A stretch of DNA of 64,000 nucleotides from NCBI RefSeq assembly GCF_022398325.1, contig NZ_JAKEVD010000005.1, positions 81,161-145,160 on the forward strand. The letters are read 5' to 3'. Under the pieces are notes generated by a model, which was given only the letters and a program-made list of their open reading frames with translations, was not told where the DNA came from and searched no databases. A program made the translations under genes and the position numbers. This stretch comes from Shewanella sp. Isolate13 (GTDB taxonomy: Bacteria; Pseudomonadota; Gammaproteobacteria; Enterobacterales; Shewanellaceae). Shown one piece after another: positions 30,741 to 40,551 of the stretch (the first letter of the stretch is position 1; each line of letters begins with the position of its first letter).

Positions 30741-32744
30741 CTAAGCCTTAAACACGCTTATCTTAGCGTTAATCTCATTAGCGATTGTGGCTAAGCTTTC
30801 CGCCGAGTCGACACTCTCACCAGCACGCTGCTCGCCATCTCTGGCAAGCTCGGTGATCTGATGCAGATTACGGGTGATCTCCTCTGCTACCGCGCTCTGT
30901 TGCTCGGTTGCGCTGGCAATGCTGCTGGAGGTTGTAGCTAGCTCTGCGATACTGCTGTTGATCTCGATTAGCTGAGAGATGGCCTCGTTGCCTTGGGCTG
31001 CAGACGCATCCCCCAGTTCATTACTCTGGTTCATCTGAGCTGCAGTCAGTTTTACTTGAGATTGCAATTGAGTGATGGTCTGCGAGATCTCGGCGATAGA
31101 GCTCTGGGTTCGCTGCGCCAGTGTACGTACCTCATCGGCGACCACCGCAAATCCGCGGCCTTGCTCACCCGCTCTTGCTGCTTCAATTGCTGCGTTAAGG
31201 GCGAGGAGGTTGGTCTGCTCGGCAATGCTGTTAATCACCTCGGTGACCTGACTAATCGCTTGACTCTCTTTATTGACGATTTCGACACTCTTGTGACTGT
31301 CGGTTAGCTGGCTACTCAGGCTTTGTAGACCGTTGACCAGATCGTTTAAGTTCGTCTGACCTCCTTTAGCGGCATCATCTACCCGTTGGCTCATGGTCGC
31401 GCCTTCACTGGCATGGTTAGCTACATCTCGAACAGAGGCAGACATCTCTTCGATCGCCGTTGCAATTTGGTCGGTCTGTGCCATCAAAGATTGTGCTTCT
31501 TCGCCATTAAGGCGAGCGGTTTCTTGAGTGTGGCTAGAATGAGTTTGCAGTGCCGTAACAGATTGCTGCAGCGCCAAGATGAGCTCCCTTAAGTTAGCGG
31601 CCATCTTTGAGGTACTATTAGTGATCAGATCCACCTCATTCTTACTGTGCGCATCGATTGAAGCGAAGCTTTGGGAAAGATCACCAGCTCCCAGTTTCTC
31701 TAACTGGCCTTGCAAACAGCCAAGTGGTCTAAGTGAGCGTATCAACACCTGCGACAGTAACAGGGTGATCACTATCATGCCGATCACAGATACTGCCATA
31801 TTGATATTAAGCAGAGTGACACTCTCTTCATTTAGCTCTGCGGCATCGACTTGGCCGATAAGCGCCCAATTCCAACCAGGAATATTGATGCTGTAGGCAT
31901 ACGCTTTTTTACCTAGGTTATCACTGTATTCCCAAGAGCCTTGATGGGTGAGTGCTTGCTCAATACTTATTCCATTCAGCATTTCTGAGGTGAGCTTACC
32001 TCCCGCTTGGTGCTGTGGATGAGCGATAATGGTTAAATCTGATTTACGCACCAGCAGATAACTGCCTGACTCTTCAAGTTGCAGCTTATTAATCGCTTCA
32101 CGTAATTGCTTGAGCGAGCTGCTAATATCGAAACCGATATACATGATCCCAATAGTCTCACCGCCGCTGTCTTTAATTGGGCGGTAGATGGTCATATAGT
32201 CTTTACCAAATAGCTGTGCATAGCCTTCGTAGCTATTGCCCTGAATTAGAGCGCGGTAAGCTGGATGATCTTTATCTAGATAGGTGCTCAGCGCCCGTTT
32301 GCCATCGGCTTTCTTTAGCGAGGTGGCGATCCGGATGAAATTATCACCATCGCGAACGAATACGGTAGCGTTGCCGCCAGTGAGGTTAGAGTAGCGGTCG
32401 ACCTTACTTTTTGAGGCGTTGATCTGCTCTTTATTATGCCTTAGTGCAGGGGTATCAACCCCCATCACTCTGACGGTCTTATTGGGTTTATAGAAATCAC
32501 CAGGGTACATGGCGCGAAATACATCGGCATTACGCTCTGCCAGTGATTGCAGACTTTCAAATTGCAGCTCAATTAAATCTGCTGTGCCTTCAGTTTGCGC
32601 CTGCATCGCGCTGATCCCTTTATCTCTCAGGACATCGGAGGCGGTTAAGTAGGATATGCAACCAAGAACACCAAAAACGAGCACGGTGAGGACTAAAGCG
32701 AGCAAGCCTATTTGTTTGGCTATTGGCCAATTCTTATAATTCAT
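30741..32744 (-). CDS. methyl-accepting chemotaxis protein with periplasmic Cache sensor
   Basis: Membrane chemoreceptor that controls CheA. 667 residues: transmembrane helix 1 (about 9-32), periplasmic double-Cache-like sensor (about 35-305; [54 protein letters not shown]), transmembrane helix 2 (about 310-332), HAMP, and a cytoplasmic coiled coil with the invariant hairpin tip [19 protein letters not shown]. Ligand cannot be deduced. No C-terminal NWETF-type pentapeptide. No sigma-28 promoter was found upstream; instead an inverted repeat TTGAC-CAAT-GTCAA lies near 32801-32814. Confidence 0.95.
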   Translation of the reverse strand: MNYKNWPIAKQIGLLALVLTVLVFGVLGCISYLTASDVLRDKGISAMQAQTEGTADLIELQFESLQSLAERNADVFRAMYPGDFYKPNKTVRVMGVDTPALRHNKEQINASKSKVDRYSNLTGGNATVFVRDGDNFIRIATSLKKADGKRALSTYLDKDHPAYRALIQGNSYEGYAQLFGKDYMTIYRPIKDSGGETIGIMYIGFDISSSLKQLREAINKLQLEESGSYLLVRKSDLTIIAHPQHQAGGKLTSEMLNGISIEQALTHQGSWEYSDNLGKKAYAYSINIPGWNWALIGQVDAAELNEESVTLLNINMAVSVIGMIVITLLLSQVLIRSLRPLGCLQGQLEKLGAGDLSQSFASIDAHSKNEVDLITNSTSKMAANLRELILALQQSVTALQTHSSHTQETARLNGEEAQSLMAQTDQIATAIEEMSASVRDVANHASEGATMSQRVDDAAKGGQTNLNDLVNGLQSLSSQLTDSHKSVEIVNKESQAISQVTEVINSIAEQTNLLALNAAIEAARAGEQGRGFAVVADEVRTLAQRTQSSIAEISQTITQLQSQVKLTAAQMNQSNELGDASAAQGNEAISQLIEINSSIAELATTSSSIASATEQQSAVAEEITRNLHQITELARDGEQRAGESVDSAESLATIANEINAKISVFKA

Positions 32745-33035
32745 ATTAATTTAAGTTTGCCTAAGGTTGCTACAATGTAATTGATATCAAAAATAAAAGG
32801 GTTGACCAATGTCAAATTGGCAACCTTTAGAACAGACTCAATGAAAATTGGTTTAGATTTGACGGGATGAGACTTTAAAATAACAGTGCGTTCGAAAATT
32901 GAGCGGTATTTGTAGCTAAGTATGAAATGAATAGCGATAATAGAAGAATCGTTGTCGGCCATAGTGTGAGTGCCTTTAAGCCTTAGTGCTAAAGCGGTGC
33001 AACTCTGGCAGGTTAGAATGATAAGGAGAGGTATT

Positions 33036-33290
33036 ATGTTGGGTGAGAATCATCTATTAACCCAAGAGTTTCCTGAGTATTTAGCCGCAATTATTGAGCT
33101 TAAATCGACCAATAGTACATTTTGTAAAATGGCAAAACGCTATCATCAACTCGATCATCAAATTCGAGGCTTAGAAAGCAATGAAGTGCCCATCAGTGAT
33201 GAACACTTCCTCGAATTAAAGGCCGAGCGGGCAGCGCTTAAAGATCAGCTGTATCAGTTGCTAGTTGCCCACTCAAAATTGCCGAGCTAG
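33036..33290 (+). CDS. YdcH family (DUF465) small protein
   Basis: From ATG 33036, placed 5 nt after AAGGAGAGG, the product has 84 residues (MLGENHLLTQEFPEYLAAI). It is charged and helical, a likely coiled-coil hairpin with HQLDHQIRGLES and LELKAERAALKDQLYQLL, which matches the DUF465/YdcH pattern. The function of the family is not established. Its last 53 bp overlap the 3' end of the convergent RND gene. Earlier in-frame starts lack a ribosome site. Confidence 0.85.
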   Translation: MLGENHLLTQEFPEYLAAIIELKSTNSTFCKMAKRYHQLDHQIRGLESNEVPISDEHFLELKAERAALKDQLYQLLVAHSKLPS

Positions 33291-36200
33291 TTTTTTTCGC
33301 TCCCATCGTTAAGTGATACATGGTTGGCACCCAAACTAGCGATAGTAAGGTTGTGAGTAGAGTTCCGCCTGCAATCGCTATTGCAAAGGGAGGCCAGAAT
33401 CCGCCTCCGGCAATAATTAAAGGCAGGAAGCCACCTATGGTGGTTATGGTGGTTGAGCCGATATGCCGGCCGCAGCTCGTGACTAGCTCTACAATCTTGT
33501 TAACATCACCGGTGCGCGTTTCTGGTGCCTCTTCAAGCTCCGCCAAAATGACAATGGCGGCGTTAATCGCTAATCCCATCAATCCAAGTAAACCGATAAT
33601 CACGGTAAAGCCAAACGGATAACCAAAGCTATAGACTGCAAGCAAGCCAAGCCCTGCCGATTGCAACGCGCTAAACAAAATAATGCCAGTGAGCCTAAAT
33701 GAGTTAAAAGACAATACAACTGTGGCCAGCAATAGGGTCACCACTAGCACCAGATTAGACATTAGATTACCTACAGCCTCGTTGCGTTTAGCACTTTCGC
33801 CGCCAAGTTCAATGCGATAACCGCTAGGGAGTTGGATGCCAGCCAGCGCCGCACTGGCACTGTCGACTACCGTTTGGGGTAGCACTCCCGAGGTGATATA
33901 GGCTTCAATTGTATTGACGCGCTGCCCATCTCGCCTCGGAATTGCGCCGCGGCTAACCTCTATTTCGCTGGTGGAGATAGCCGATAGTGGGATCCCCTTG
34001 CCTTGGCTTGAGATAAGGGTGATTGCAGACAGTTTCGTTTGCTCTTCGCGGGTGCTATCGCTAAGCCTTACTCGAACGGGGAGAGATTCTGTCTGCTCTA
34101 AAACACTACCACCATTAATGCCTGTGGTCGCCATTTCTACCTGCTTAGCGATATCGGTTAAACTCAGCCCGCTCATCAGACTGGCGTCTTCATTTATCTG
34201 CAGCCAAACCTTAGGCGCGCCCGCACTAAGGGTCGCGCGGGTATGGATTACATCTTGGGTGTCAGATAATACCTTACGTACCTGCTCGCCAAGTAGCTTG
34301 AGTTGATCTAGGTTGGGACCAAAGATCCGCACCTCAACCGGAGCGTTGAAGGGCGGGCCTTGCTCCAGCTTACGTACTATGATTTGCGCATCAGGGTAGG
34401 TTTTATCCAACTCAACCTGCAACTGGGGAATGAGTCTATTGGCTGTGGCAAAATCATCGACTTTCACCATCGCTTGAGCGTAATTGCTGGCACCTTGTTG
34501 ACGTTGAAGTAGGTTGTAGTAAAAAGAGGGAGCATTGCCGCCAACGACCCAGTCGATACGATTTATACCTGCTACGGCTCGCAGGTGACTATCTATCAAG
34601 TCTACCTGTAACTTAGTCTTCTCAATGCTGGCATGAGGCGCGAGGTAGACCTCTATTTGGAACATGTCTCTGTCAGAAGGCGGGAAAAATTGCTCGGTCA
34701 TCTTACCTGCGGCAATAAAGCCCATAACAGGTAACACACCAATGACAATGGCAGTAATGAGCGGGCGAGACAGGGCAAGGGCGAGTGTTTTTCTAAAGGC
34801 GTTACTCATTAGGGGCAAGTTGACGCCGTGATGGTACCAATGTGTGCCTTTACCATCGACACCAAAGCGCCCGGCGAGCCCGGCAATGAGGGTGTGCGAA
34901 ATGATAAATGAGCCTAATAGCGCAAACATCACCGAGATAGCGATGCCGCCAACAAACTCTCCCGCAGCACCCGGCATCAATACAATTGGCGCAAAGGCGA
35001 GCATGGTGGTAATGGTTGAGCCAGCTAGGGGGAGCCAGAGGTGCTCAAGGGTCTGCTTCACCGCATCGAGTCTATTCATCCCTCTTTGACGACGCTGAGA
35101 GATGGCATCGACGATCACAATGGCGTTATCGACCATGATCCCTAAGGCAACTACTAGACCTGTGACCGACATCTGATGGATAGGCAGGCCGATATATTTC
35201 ATGCAGGCTAAGGTGAATAGCGCGGTTAGCGGTAAAGACAGTGATACGATAACGGCATTTCTCAGGCCTAGGGTCAGCATCAATACGGCTAAGATGATCA
35301 CAAACCCCAGTAATAAGCTGCCGATCAAATTACTAAGCCTTTGTGTGGTGTAACCCTCTTGGTCGAACAGCCACTGAATTTCGATGTTGGCAGGAACGCT
35401 TGCTTGTAGCTCATCGACAGCGTGTCTGACCTGCTTAAGCCAGAGATCCACTCGAGTATTACTGAGCATTCTCGCTGCAACCATCACACCCTGCTGCTGT
35501 TCGATAACAGCCATGCTGTTAGCCGGCTCTTTTGGCTGGCGGCTAATGGCAGCGATATCGGCTAGGCGAATAATCTGGCCGTTGGCGGTGACTTTTAGCG
35601 GAACTTGGCTTATTCGGCTAATAGAGTCGAGCTCTCCCGATACTTCTACGAGCGCACGAAAGTCATCATTGTTGATCTCGCCGGCGGAGACCTTGGCGTC
35701 TGCATTTTGCAGGATCTGTGCAATAGTTTGTGCCGATAGCCCAAGTTGATTGACTTTGTTGCCATCGAGCTGGACCAAGATCTCTTCTGCGGGTTGGCCG
35801 TAAAGGCTAACGAAGTCGGTACCACTGAGTAGCCGAAGCCGACTCTGTAGCTCTTTGGCATAGCGATTCAACATGTCGGTACGCACAACGCCACCGCCGC
35901 GCCAAGCAACGGCGAGAATGGCGGTGTTGGCATAACCGAGTTGGTCATCTAATGTCGAGTTTTGCGACGAAGGTGGTAATAGGCCTTTAGTATCGGCTAT
36001 CAGATCTCTGGCTCTGGACCACACTGGGGCTGTGTCGGTGACATCATCTTTTAACTCTAGCTGGATAACGGAGATCCCTGGCCTAGAGGTTGATTGCACC
36101 AGCTTTAACTCTTCGAGACGCCTAAGCTCGCTCTCAAGCACCTCGGTGACCAAGGCTTCGACTCGCTCAGCCGAGGCGCCTGGGTAGTGAGTGATCACCG

Positions 36201-36330
36201 AGGCAAAGCGATTAGTGATCTCAGGATCTTCCATACGTGGAAGGCTGGATATCGCGCCAAAACCTGCAACGATCAGCAGGGCTATCACCAAGCTTATCAG
36301 ACGGCCGTTTTCCACTAATGACTTAACCAT
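33238..36330 (-). CDS. RND-family efflux transporter, inner-membrane pump
   Basis: Proton-driven exporter of the AcrB/HAE family. 1030 residues, with two repeats each of one transmembrane helix, a large periplasmic porter loop and five further helices. Conserved TM4 text GIMVDNAIVIVDA carries the proton-relay aspartate, and the second half has INAAIVILAELEE. It starts 5 bp after the upstream adaptor gene and shares its promoter. Unlike full tripartite operons, no outer-membrane channel gene is present, so it probably uses a TolC-type protein encoded elsewhere. Substrate unknown. Confidence 0.93.
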   Translation of the reverse strand: MVKSLVENGRLISLVIALLIVAGFGAISSLPRMEDPEITNRFASVITHYPGASAERVEALVTEVLESELRRLEELKLVQSTSRPGISVIQLELKDDVTDTAPVWSRARDLIADTKGLLPPSSQNSTLDDQLGYANTAILAVAWRGGGVVRTDMLNRYAKELQSRLRLLSGTDFVSLYGQPAEEILVQLDGNKVNQLGLSAQTIAQILQNADAKVSAGEINNDDFRALVEVSGELDSISRISQVPLKVTANGQIIRLADIAAISRQPKEPANSMAVIEQQQGVMVAARMLSNTRVDLWLKQVRHAVDELQASVPANIEIQWLFDQEGYTTQRLSNLIGSLLLGFVIILAVLMLTLGLRNAVIVSLSLPLTALFTLACMKYIGLPIHQMSVTGLVVALGIMVDNAIVIVDAISQRRQRGMNRLDAVKQTLEHLWLPLAGSTITTMLAFAPIVLMPGAAGEFVGGIAISVMFALLGSFIISHTLIAGLAGRFGVDGKGTHWYHHGVNLPLMSNAFRKTLALALSRPLITAIVIGVLPVMGFIAAGKMTEQFFPPSDRDMFQIEVYLAPHASIEKTKLQVDLIDSHLRAVAGINRIDWVVGGNAPSFYYNLLQRQQGASNYAQAMVKVDDFATANRLIPQLQVELDKTYPDAQIIVRKLEQGPPFNAPVEVRIFGPNLDQLKLLGEQVRKVLSDTQDVIHTRATLSAGAPKVWLQINEDASLMSGLSLTDIAKQVEMATTGINGGSVLEQTESLPVRVRLSDSTREEQTKLSAITLISSQGKGIPLSAISTSEIEVSRGAIPRRDGQRVNTIEAYITSGVLPQTVVDSASAALAGIQLPSGYRIELGGESAKRNEAVGNLMSNLVLVVTLLLATVVLSFNSFRLTGIILFSALQSAGLGLLAVYSFGYPFGFTVIIGLLGLMGLAINAAIVILAELEEAPETRTGDVNKIVELVTSCGRHIGSTTITTIGGFLPLIIAGGGFWPPFAIAIAGGTLLTTLLSLVWVPTMYHLTMGAKKTSSAILSGQLATDTADL

Positions 36331-36335
36331 CTCTC

Positions 36336-37448
36336 TTACCTCGTCGCGAGTTGAGTCTGTTTAGTCACTAGCTGACCTGCGACCAGTTTATGTAGGCCTT
36401 GTGAAACATACTGCTCATTTGGGGCGATAGCACCATTAATGAAGGCTTTGTCTTTAGCGGTGTAGATAATCTCGATGTCGCGGCGCTCGAGTGTATAAAG
36501 GGCATCATCCGATTGCTTTAGCACGTAGATGTTCCACAGTCCGCGTACGCCATCGGTTAAGGCGCTAAGGGGGACCCAATAACCTTGGCTGTTAATAGTC
36601 TTATTGTAATAGAGGTAGCTGAGCTCGCCGTTTATCACTTGAGCATTTTGAGGAAGAGTCACCCTTAGCTCAACGGTGCGAGTCACTGGATTAAGCTCGG
36701 CACCAATGCCGGCAATAGTGGCTTGATAATGCTGCTGTCGTACCCTTAAGTCGACCTGCTGACCGGATGTTAGGTTATTCGCTATCTGTACTGGAACGCC
36801 GATATAAGCCTGCACGTTATTATGCTCAATAATGGTGTAGACAGGGCTGCCAACATCAATCACCTCACCTAAGTTATGGCTACGCTTGCTTATGACGCCG
36901 TCAAACGGGGCGAGTAAATCAGACTTTTCAATTTTTAACTGATTGGCTAATAGCGAGGCATGTAAGCGCGTTTTCGCCGCTTGTAAGCTATTGAGTTGTC
37001 CTTTTAACTCATCAAGTTGCTGCTCAGAGACATAACCTTGCTTTTGCAGGCCTAGGCTTCTGTCTAAAGTGGCCTTAGCTAAATCTAAGTCGGCCTTGTT
37101 CTGTGTGAGGCTGGCGGTTAATTCATTTTTTTGTGCCATCAATAACCGCGTATCGAGCTTTGCAAGCAATTGACCTTGATTAACGTTATCACCACTATCG
37201 ACTGCGAGAGCCTCTATTTTTCCGGCTAATTCAAAACCTATCCCTGTGGTATTACCTGCTCGAATCGTGCCGGAAAACACTTGGTTGAATTGATAGCTAT
37301 CCTCAAACATCAACTGTTCATAACTAACAGATTGATAACTGATTGTGACAGGCTGCTCAACGGCTGAGTCTTGACATGCTGGCAATAAAGAGGCTGCCAC
37401 TAGGCCTATAAACAGTTTGCGATGAGTGATGACGCGCATAATATCCAT
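36336..37448 (-). CDS. RND efflux periplasmic adaptor (membrane fusion) lipoprotein
   Basis: Bridges the RND pump and an outer-membrane channel. 370 residues from ATG at 37448 (a second ATG three codons later is also possible). The signal ends LVAASLLPACQDS, a lipobox. The lipoyl half-motifs (GFELAGKIEALAVDSGDNVNQGQLLAKLD and SDLLAPFDGVISKRSHNLGEVIDVG) flank a coiled-coil hairpin (about residues 95-160). It lies divergent from a tetR-type gene, with two palindromes between. Confidence 0.92.
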   Translation of the reverse strand: MDIMRVITHRKLFIGLVAASLLPACQDSAVEQPVTISYQSVSYEQLMFEDSYQFNQVFSGTIRAGNTTGIGFELAGKIEALAVDSGDNVNQGQLLAKLDTRLLMAQKNELTASLTQNKADLDLAKATLDRSLGLQKQGYVSEQQLDELKGQLNSLQAAKTRLHASLLANQLKIEKSDLLAPFDGVISKRSHNLGEVIDVGSPVYTIIEHNNVQAYIGVPVQIANNLTSGQQVDLRVRQQHYQATIAGIGAELNPVTRTVELRVTLPQNAQVINGELSYLYYNKTINSQGYWVPLSALTDGVRGLWNIYVLKQSDDALYTLERRDIEIIYTAKDKAFINGAIAPNEQYVSQGLHKLVAGQLVTKQTQLATR

Positions 37449-37503
37449 TATGTTTAGCCTGTATTGTTAATTCAAAAGTGTCTTTGTGGTAAATGGTTTG
37501 TTA

Positions 37504-37523
37504 ACTAGACTTGTTAGTCTAGT
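37504..37523. promoter_or_regulatory. palindromic operator 1 (tetR/RND intergenic)
   Basis: ACTAGACT-TGTT-AGTCTAGT: perfect 8-bp arms with 4-bp spacer. Likely binding site of the adjacent TetR-family repressor. Confidence 0.7.
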
Positions 37524-37533
37524 GTTGTAAAAC

Positions 37534-37549
37534 TAGACTGTCTAGTCTA
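37534..37549. promoter_or_regulatory. palindromic operator 2 (tetR/RND intergenic)
   Basis: TAGACT-GTCT-AGTCTA: the same 6-bp core arms and 4-bp spacer as operator 1. The two centres are 28 bp apart. Confidence 0.7.
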
Positions 37550-37648
37550 ATTTGGTCTGACTTAGCCTAAATAGACTGAGTAGTTTCATTTATGCTTAAA
37601 TAGCATCTTGGTTATCGACATTGGCAAAAGGTAGGAGTGAGGCCCGTT

Positions 37649-38260
37649 ATGGATTCACCAGTATTGAGTCGCAGTGAGCAGAAGCGTGAACAGATCCTAC
37701 AGGCTGCAAAGCAGCTGTTTTGCGAGCAGGGCTTTCCTAATACCAGTATGGATGAAGTGGCTAAGCTAGCTGGGGTGTCAAAACAAACCGTGTATTCACA
37801 TTTCGGCTGTAAAGATGACCTATTTGTGGCATCGATTGAGTCCAAGTGTTTAATTCATGGAGTTAATCAAGACGTTTTCTCCGATCCCTCGCTTCCTGAA
37901 GAGAGCATGATGCTATTTGCAAAACATTTTGGCGAGGTGATCACAAGCCCCGAAGCGGTAACTGTGTTTAAGGCTTGCGTCGCTCAGGCTGACTCGCATC
38001 CTGAGATCTCTGAGTTATTTTATAGTGCCGGCCCACAGCATATTTTAGGATTATTGAGAGATTATTTAGCTCGCGTGTCTGAGCTGGGTGTGTATCACTT
38101 CAGCAACCCACATCATTGCGCCGTGCGGCTTTGTTTGATGATTTTTGGAGAGATGCGTATGCGGCAAGATTTGGGTTTAGATGTGAGTGATCTACTTTTA
38201 TCGCGAGAACAATATATTAAAGGTACGGTGGAGATGTTTTTACGAGCATATAAGGTTTAA
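37649..38260 (+). CDS. TetR/AcrR-family transcriptional regulator
   Basis: 203 residues from ATG at 37649 (MDSPVLSRSEQKREQILQAA); a GTG four codons upstream is possible. The N-terminal TetR helix-turn-helix is clear (about residues 10-55; QGFPNTSMDEVAKLAGVSKQTVYSHFGCKDDLF), followed by a helical ligand domain. It is divergent from the adaptor/RND pair, and the shared intergenic region carries two matching palindromes, so it most likely represses that operon and perhaps itself. Confidence 0.92.
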   Translation: MDSPVLSRSEQKREQILQAAKQLFCEQGFPNTSMDEVAKLAGVSKQTVYSHFGCKDDLFVASIESKCLIHGVNQDVFSDPSLPEESMMLFAKHFGEVITSPEAVTVFKACVAQADSHPEISELFYSAGPQHILGLLRDYLARVSELGVYHFSNPHHCAVRLCLMIFGEMRMRQDLGLDVSDLLLSREQYIKGTVEMFLRAYKV

Positions 38261-38346
38261 GGCAATTGAGACGAGCTAAAGGCTCCTTTTTTATTTGTTA
38301 TGTACTAGATTGATCCAGAGGAAATTTTTAAACGTAAGCTAAAGAA

Positions 38347-38392
38347 ATACCAATCCACACCAGAGGTAGCATATCTTTATACTGATTGGGAT
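38347..38392. repeat. inverted repeat of the ATACCAATC type
   Basis: ATACCAATC (38347-38355) and GATTGGGAT (38384-38392), 8 of 9 bases complementary, with a 28-bp loop. Short elements of this kind are common between genes in marine gammaproteobacteria. It is upstream of the outer-membrane protein gene. Confidence 0.4.
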
Positions 38393-38434
38393 AACTAAAA
38401 ATAATTTATAGCTTTTGCTAATGGAGTTAGCTAG

Positions 38435-39331
38435 ATGAAAAAGCCTTTGCTTATAAGCACAGTTGTTTTATCGAGTTTGATTATTGTGCCGAATGTTATT
38501 GCCAAGCCTGAGGCAAAACCTTCCAACAGGCCGAGTCCGTTCAGTATCAGTGCTTCTCGGGTTACAACTGGCAATGCATCTGTGGGAGATACCGGAAACG
38601 AGTTACAACGTGATCAATGGATGTTTGATGCTAAAGCAAGCATGCCCCTTAATAGGCAATGGTCACTTGGCGCGGCTGTGGGCTTTGATAATCTCGATTA
38701 TGATTGGCGCTCGCCAATAGTAAGTAATACTACTCAAGCTTGGGACAAGATTGAGCGTTATCGGGCTAGCCTCTCTGTTTCTTATCGGCCTAATAAAAAC
38801 TGGATGTTTATTCTCGCTCCTAAGCTGCAATATGCTTACGCAGATACGGCATCATCGAGTAATGCACAGAGTTACGGTGCAGTGTTTTCGGGCATGTATC
38901 GATTTGATTCTGGCAATATGTTGGGCTTTGGTGCGGCCTACCTTAATGATATTGATGAGGTGAGAACCGTGCCTTTTATTGCCGTCAATTGGCGTATTAC
39001 CGAAAAACTATCTTTAGGTAACCCCTTCGCTGCAGGCTTTAGTGGTCCTGCCGGTTTAGAGCTGAGTTATCAGTTAAGCCCTGACTGGAATATGGGCATT
39101 GGTACTTCCAAACGCACAAATCGCTTTTTAATTGCCGATGATGAGTTGACGGCTGAGATCGAGGAGTGGGTAGCCTTTGTTAGAGTCGGTTGGGATATGT
39201 CGCAATCGGTGAGTTTGAGCGCCTACGGGGGGTATTTCTTCAATGGCGAGTTAGAGCTTAATCGACAACACAGCAAAGAGGCAATCGATAACCAGGGCGC
39301 TGCGGCCCTGGATGTGACGGTAAGGTTCTAA
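38435..39331 (+). CDS. putative outer-membrane beta-barrel protein
   Basis: 298 residues with a signal peptide ending near IVPNVIAKP (about residue 24). The mature protein is built of alternating amphipathic strands with aromatic girdles (WMFDAKASMPLNRQWSLGAAVGFDNLDYDW, RASLSVSYRPNKNWMFILAPKLQYAY, SVSLSAYGGYFF) and ends in VTVRF, the terminal phenylalanine expected of Bam substrates. Overall it resembles the DUF6268-type barrel group, but this assignment is tentative and the function is unknown. Single gene after the tetR gene. Confidence 0.75.
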   Translation: MKKPLLISTVVLSSLIIVPNVIAKPEAKPSNRPSPFSISASRVTTGNASVGDTGNELQRDQWMFDAKASMPLNRQWSLGAAVGFDNLDYDWRSPIVSNTTQAWDKIERYRASLSVSYRPNKNWMFILAPKLQYAYADTASSSNAQSYGAVFSGMYRFDSGNMLGFGAAYLNDIDEVRTVPFIAVNWRITEKLSLGNPFAAGFSGPAGLELSYQLSPDWNMGIGTSKRTNRFLIADDELTAEIEEWVAFVRVGWDMSQSVSLSAYGGYFFNGELELNRQHSKEAIDNQGAAALDVTVRF

Positions 39332-39346
39332 TTAACGCCTAGTGCC

Positions 39347-39907
39347 TTACTTGCCAAGCATGGCATCTTTTAAGCTTTCTTGAGCAGGCGTTGCGCCTAA
39401 CCAGATTTTAAGCAGCGCCTGACGGAACTCTTCACCAGCAATTGTCGCTTGTGCTTGGCCGTTCTTATAAGCGGTGACACCAGTTGCTTTATCTGCCAGC
39501 AAAGTAAATTGATCGCCTTCAACAATCTCTGCGCTAAATAGCCCCATGAATTGCTCAATTTTTGCAGCAATCGGTGCCGTATTACCGTCAGTTGCATCAT
39601 CAAAGCCTTCTGTGATGGCATCTTTCATCTTCTCGGCGGTGATCATGCCTGAAGTGATGTTAAGACGCACTGCCGCACTCGGTGCATCAATAACAGCCTG
39701 TGCTGTATCTAGGTGTGTTGGTACGTATAAGCTACCAACATAGAGATCGATGAAAAACTTACTGCGCACACCTGCGCCATTAAGTTGCAGTGTTTGATTT
39801 TCAAGCTGTACAGAATCGGCAAGTTGTACGCCAGACACTTCTTTGGCCTGTAATGACGATGACAGCAGGACGCTTGACGCGAGTAATAGGGTAGAGAGGG
39901 ACTTCAT
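39347..39907 (-). CDS. chalcone-isomerase-like periplasmic protein
   Basis: 186 residues with a Sec signal (MKSLSTLLLASSVLLSSSLQAKE, cleavage after QAK or LQA). The mature text VSGVQLADSVQLENQTLQLNGAGVRSKFFIDLYVGSLYVPT matches the bacterial chalcone-isomerase-like fold family. In bacteria these proteins are not shown to act on chalcones, and a fatty-acid-binding role is possible. Convergent with the barrel gene, 15 bp away. Confidence 0.85.
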   Translation of the reverse strand: MKSLSTLLLASSVLLSSSLQAKEVSGVQLADSVQLENQTLQLNGAGVRSKFFIDLYVGSLYVPTHLDTAQAVIDAPSAAVRLNITSGMITAEKMKDAITEGFDDATDGNTAPIAAKIEQFMGLFSAEIVEGDQFTLLADKATGVTAYKNGQAQATIAGEEFRQALLKIWLGATPAQESLKDAMLGK

Positions 39908-39963
39908 AAAAACCTCATAATAATAGAAAAAAGCTCACGCTTGGTTTTAGTTAACTGTGTCAG

Positions 39964-40443
39964 TTACCCGCGCGAACCTAGCTGAAATTGACCACTTTGA
40001 TGGAAGATAGCGGCTTGTTTTTGTTTTGGTGAGATCAGCAACGGGCCATCATCGAAGAATAGGAAGCACTTCCAGTTCCGCACAAATACGTCCCAGCGAG
40101 TCTCAATGACTTGATATTTTTCGTAGCAGAAATAAACGCTTGCCTCATCGGCCCAATCGAAGTGCTCGCTAAAGCCTTCAGGTAGAGCGGGATCTTCGCT
40201 ATCCCAAGCGCTTTGCCAATGTTCGGTTACCACCCAGGCACTGTCTTTGGCAGCCCAATCTCCTTTGGTGAACTGTTCAGTACGGCTACTCTTGTTGCTA
40301 ATCCATTTATTCCAAACTTCCATCGATGACTTCTGATCTAGGGGATGGATCAGTGCTTTATCTTCATCGCTAACCGGAAGATCTTTATGATTAAAAATCC
40401 ATTTACGTTTGTACTGTTCAAATGGAATATAAGTATGTGCCAA
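39964..40443 (-). CDS. DUF2947-like cytoplasmic protein
   Basis: 159 residues, strikingly rich in tryptophan and acidic residues (WIFNHKDLPVSDEDKALIHPL; WVVTEHWQSAWDSEDPALP), no signal or membrane helix. I believe it belongs to the DUF2947 family found in Shewanella and Vibrio relatives, whose function is unknown; that match is from memory of the family pattern. Single gene, minus strand, upstream of the chalcone-isomerase-like gene by 56 bp. Confidence 0.65.
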   Translation of the reverse strand: MAHTYIPFEQYKRKWIFNHKDLPVSDEDKALIHPLDQKSSMEVWNKWISNKSSRTEQFTKGDWAAKDSAWVVTEHWQSAWDSEDPALPEGFSEHFDWADEASVYFCYEKYQVIETRWDVFVRNWKCFLFFDDGPLLISPKQKQAAIFHQSGQFQLGSRG

Positions 40444-40551
40444 GCGATGATCTCCGAAACCAAATCATAGAAAATTAATGATGGCGATTATAAGACTTTG
40501 TATGGGATTTAGATACCGCTGCTAACACAATGTTGGCAGCGGCTTGAGGCG

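Noticed and set aside
32801..32814. FNR/DNR-type box TTGAC-CAAT-GTCAA upstream of the chemoreceptor
   Set aside because: Arms differ from the FNR consensus at the fifth base on both sides and the promoter position is unknown, so it is noted only as an inverted repeat.
32741..32962. 73-codon minus-strand ORF overlapping the chemoreceptor start
   Set aside because: No ribosome site, no recognisable pattern, and it spans the expected promoter region of the chemoreceptor gene.
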